DNA from: Aquificaceae bacterium
Lineage (GTDB): Bacteria > Aquificota > Aquificia > Aquificales > Aquificaceae
Assembly: GCA_025057245.1 (NCBI GenBank)
Contig: JANWYC010000076.1
Span: 1-5,652, forward strand
Direction: 5' to 3'
DNA: 5,652 bases
Part shown: positions 5,160-5,652 of the stretch, piece after piece
How the letters are laid out: every line of letters starts with the position of its first letter
Position numbering within the stretch: the first letter of the stretch is position 1
Position numbers and translations under genes: made by a program
Notes under the pieces: generated by a model
Told to the model about the DNA's origin: nothing
The model's database searches: none
Seen by the model: the letters and a program-made list of their open reading frames with translations, nothing else

Positions 5160-5217
5160 TGCCTGTCCCTCTGCGATAGCTTATGCCCATCTTCCTTGCC
5201 CAATCAGAGAGCTTCAT
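5146..5217 (-). pseudogene. tnpA: IS607 TnpA (serine recombinase) N-terminal stub
   Basis: ATG at 5217 begins MKLSDWARKMGISY, which matches the MerR-like DNA-binding N-terminus of IS607 TnpA. Intact proteins continue with a TAWRW-like recognition helix and then the serine-recombinase catalytic domain, about 200 residues in all. Here the match breaks after residue 14, reads RRGTGSVHN, and stops at 5148-5146. The tnpB frame starts inside this stub, so an internal deletion of most of tnpA is the simplest reading. No ribosome site is visible. Confidence 0.65.
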
Positions 5218-5268
5218 AGAAAGAAATATAAAACGAACATCTATATTTGTTAAGAAGCATCTATGAAG
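5212..5268. repeat. 9-bp inverted repeat around the tnpA start
   Basis: CTTCATAGA at 5212-5220 is complementary to TCTATGAAG at 5260-5268, 39 bases apart. The left arm contains the tnpA start codon. It may be a remnant of the element's end, or chance. Confidence 0.35.
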
Positions 5269-5652
5269 TTAAATATTAGTAACCAATACCCCAAAATGCT
5301 TTTTGATGCCTGATTTACATCCACTTTAGAACTACCGTGTCCAAAATACTTTCTGATGCTTGATTCTTATCGGTAAATGTTTGACGGTCTTTCTAAAAAT
5401 GATAGTCTTATAGCCAAGAACTCTTAGCCTGAAGTCCCACGCTTCCGTTTAGAAATTGCTCCGTGTTCTCGCTTCTAAGTTTTGTAAAGTTTGAGTTTAT
5501 GAGTGCCTGTCTTGAGTTTTTCGTTAAGAATCTCTCCCACTGGTTAGGCGGAGCGGTAATGACTTATCTAAGAATTCAAGGTTGTATGGCTAAGAACCTT
5601 TTGATGTCCCGTCCAAAAAATGTTCTCTGTGGCTTGATATTCACACACTTCA
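5218..5652. other. Right-end 435 bp without an intact gene
   Basis: No gene is called. The minus strand has a 50-codon open stretch at 5563-5414 containing PPNQWERFLTKNSRQAL, with no start codon and no recognised family; it could be eroded coding DNA. Degenerate repeats fill much of the rest. A second loose repeat pair is TATAGCCAAGAAC...GTCCC (5409-5438) and TATGGCTAAGAAC...GTCCC (5585-5610). The region may be the flank of the decayed IS607 element or an older mobile remnant. Confidence 0.4.
5291..5365. repeat. 25-bp imperfect direct repeat at 50-bp spacing
   Basis: The 25 bases at 5291-5315 and at 5341-5365 match at 22 positions; all three differences are transitions. Each starts CCAAAATRCT and ends TGATT. 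A more diverged third copy (CCAAAA...GGCTTGAT) lies at 5613-5638. They sit just upstream of the tnpA stub. Confidence 0.6.

Larger units (their letters stand above)
4855..5217 (-). mobile_element. Decayed IS607-family insertion sequence remnant
   Basis: A stub of tnpA is followed at once by the start of tnpB, in the order and orientation of intact IS607 elements. Most of tnpA and all of the tnpB nuclease part are gone, so the element cannot move or cut on its own. Its boundaries cannot be placed from sequence alone. It sits just downstream of tRNA-Ala on the opposite strand. Confidence 0.7.

Noticed and set aside
4999..5253. 84-codon plus-strand frame
   Set aside because: Antisense to the recognisable TnpA and TnpB remnants.
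5291..5365. Minimal CRISPR-like pattern (25-bp repeat, 25-bp gap)
   Set aside because: Only two good copies, too short in repeat and spacer for known arrays of such organisms, third copy off-register, no cas genes.

Overview
The window looks like chromosomal DNA from a thermophilic bacterium, most plausibly of the Aquificaceae (Hydrogenobacter, Thermocrinis or Aquifex type). The proteins are rich in Lys, Glu and Arg, Arg is often encoded by AGG or AGA, GC content is moderate, and phoH, ybeY and truA are packed with overlaps. This assignment rests on composition and gene style, not on a database match.

Left part (1-1680): a minus-strand gene runs off the left edge. It encodes a Tat-exported beta-propeller protein with a strong Shine-Dalgarno sequence and a TATAAT -10 box. 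A divergent plus-strand gene then encodes a small exported SCP2-fold protein with a good extended -10 promoter. Both products should act in the periplasm.

Middle part (1677-3833): a minus-strand RNA-metabolism operon in the order phoH (ybeZ-type ATPase), ybeY (rRNA-maturation endonuclease), truA (tRNA pseudouridine synthase). phoH and ybeY overlap out of frame by 104 nt. ybeY and truA are one base apart. The truA stop and the stop of the convergent SCP2 gene share the bases TTAA.

Right part (3834-5652) is mostly non-coding. It holds a hairpin- and repeat-rich block with no intact gene (3834-4480), a 46-residue basic small ORF with an excellent ribosome site, and a tRNA-Ala(GGC). The tRNA promoter lies inside the end of the small ORF, and an 11-bp perfect inverted repeat links the two. 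Beyond the tRNA lies a wrecked IS607-family insertion sequence: the first 14 recognisable residues of its serine recombinase (TnpA) are joined almost directly to about 100 residues of the TnpB N-terminus, which carries a frame break at an A6 run. The last 435 bases contain imperfect direct repeats and one unexplained open stretch.

I found no intact novel system. The most promising points are the small ORF with its embedded tRNA promoter and inverted repeat, the dual-coded phoH/ybeY junction, and the decayed TnpA-TnpB relic.
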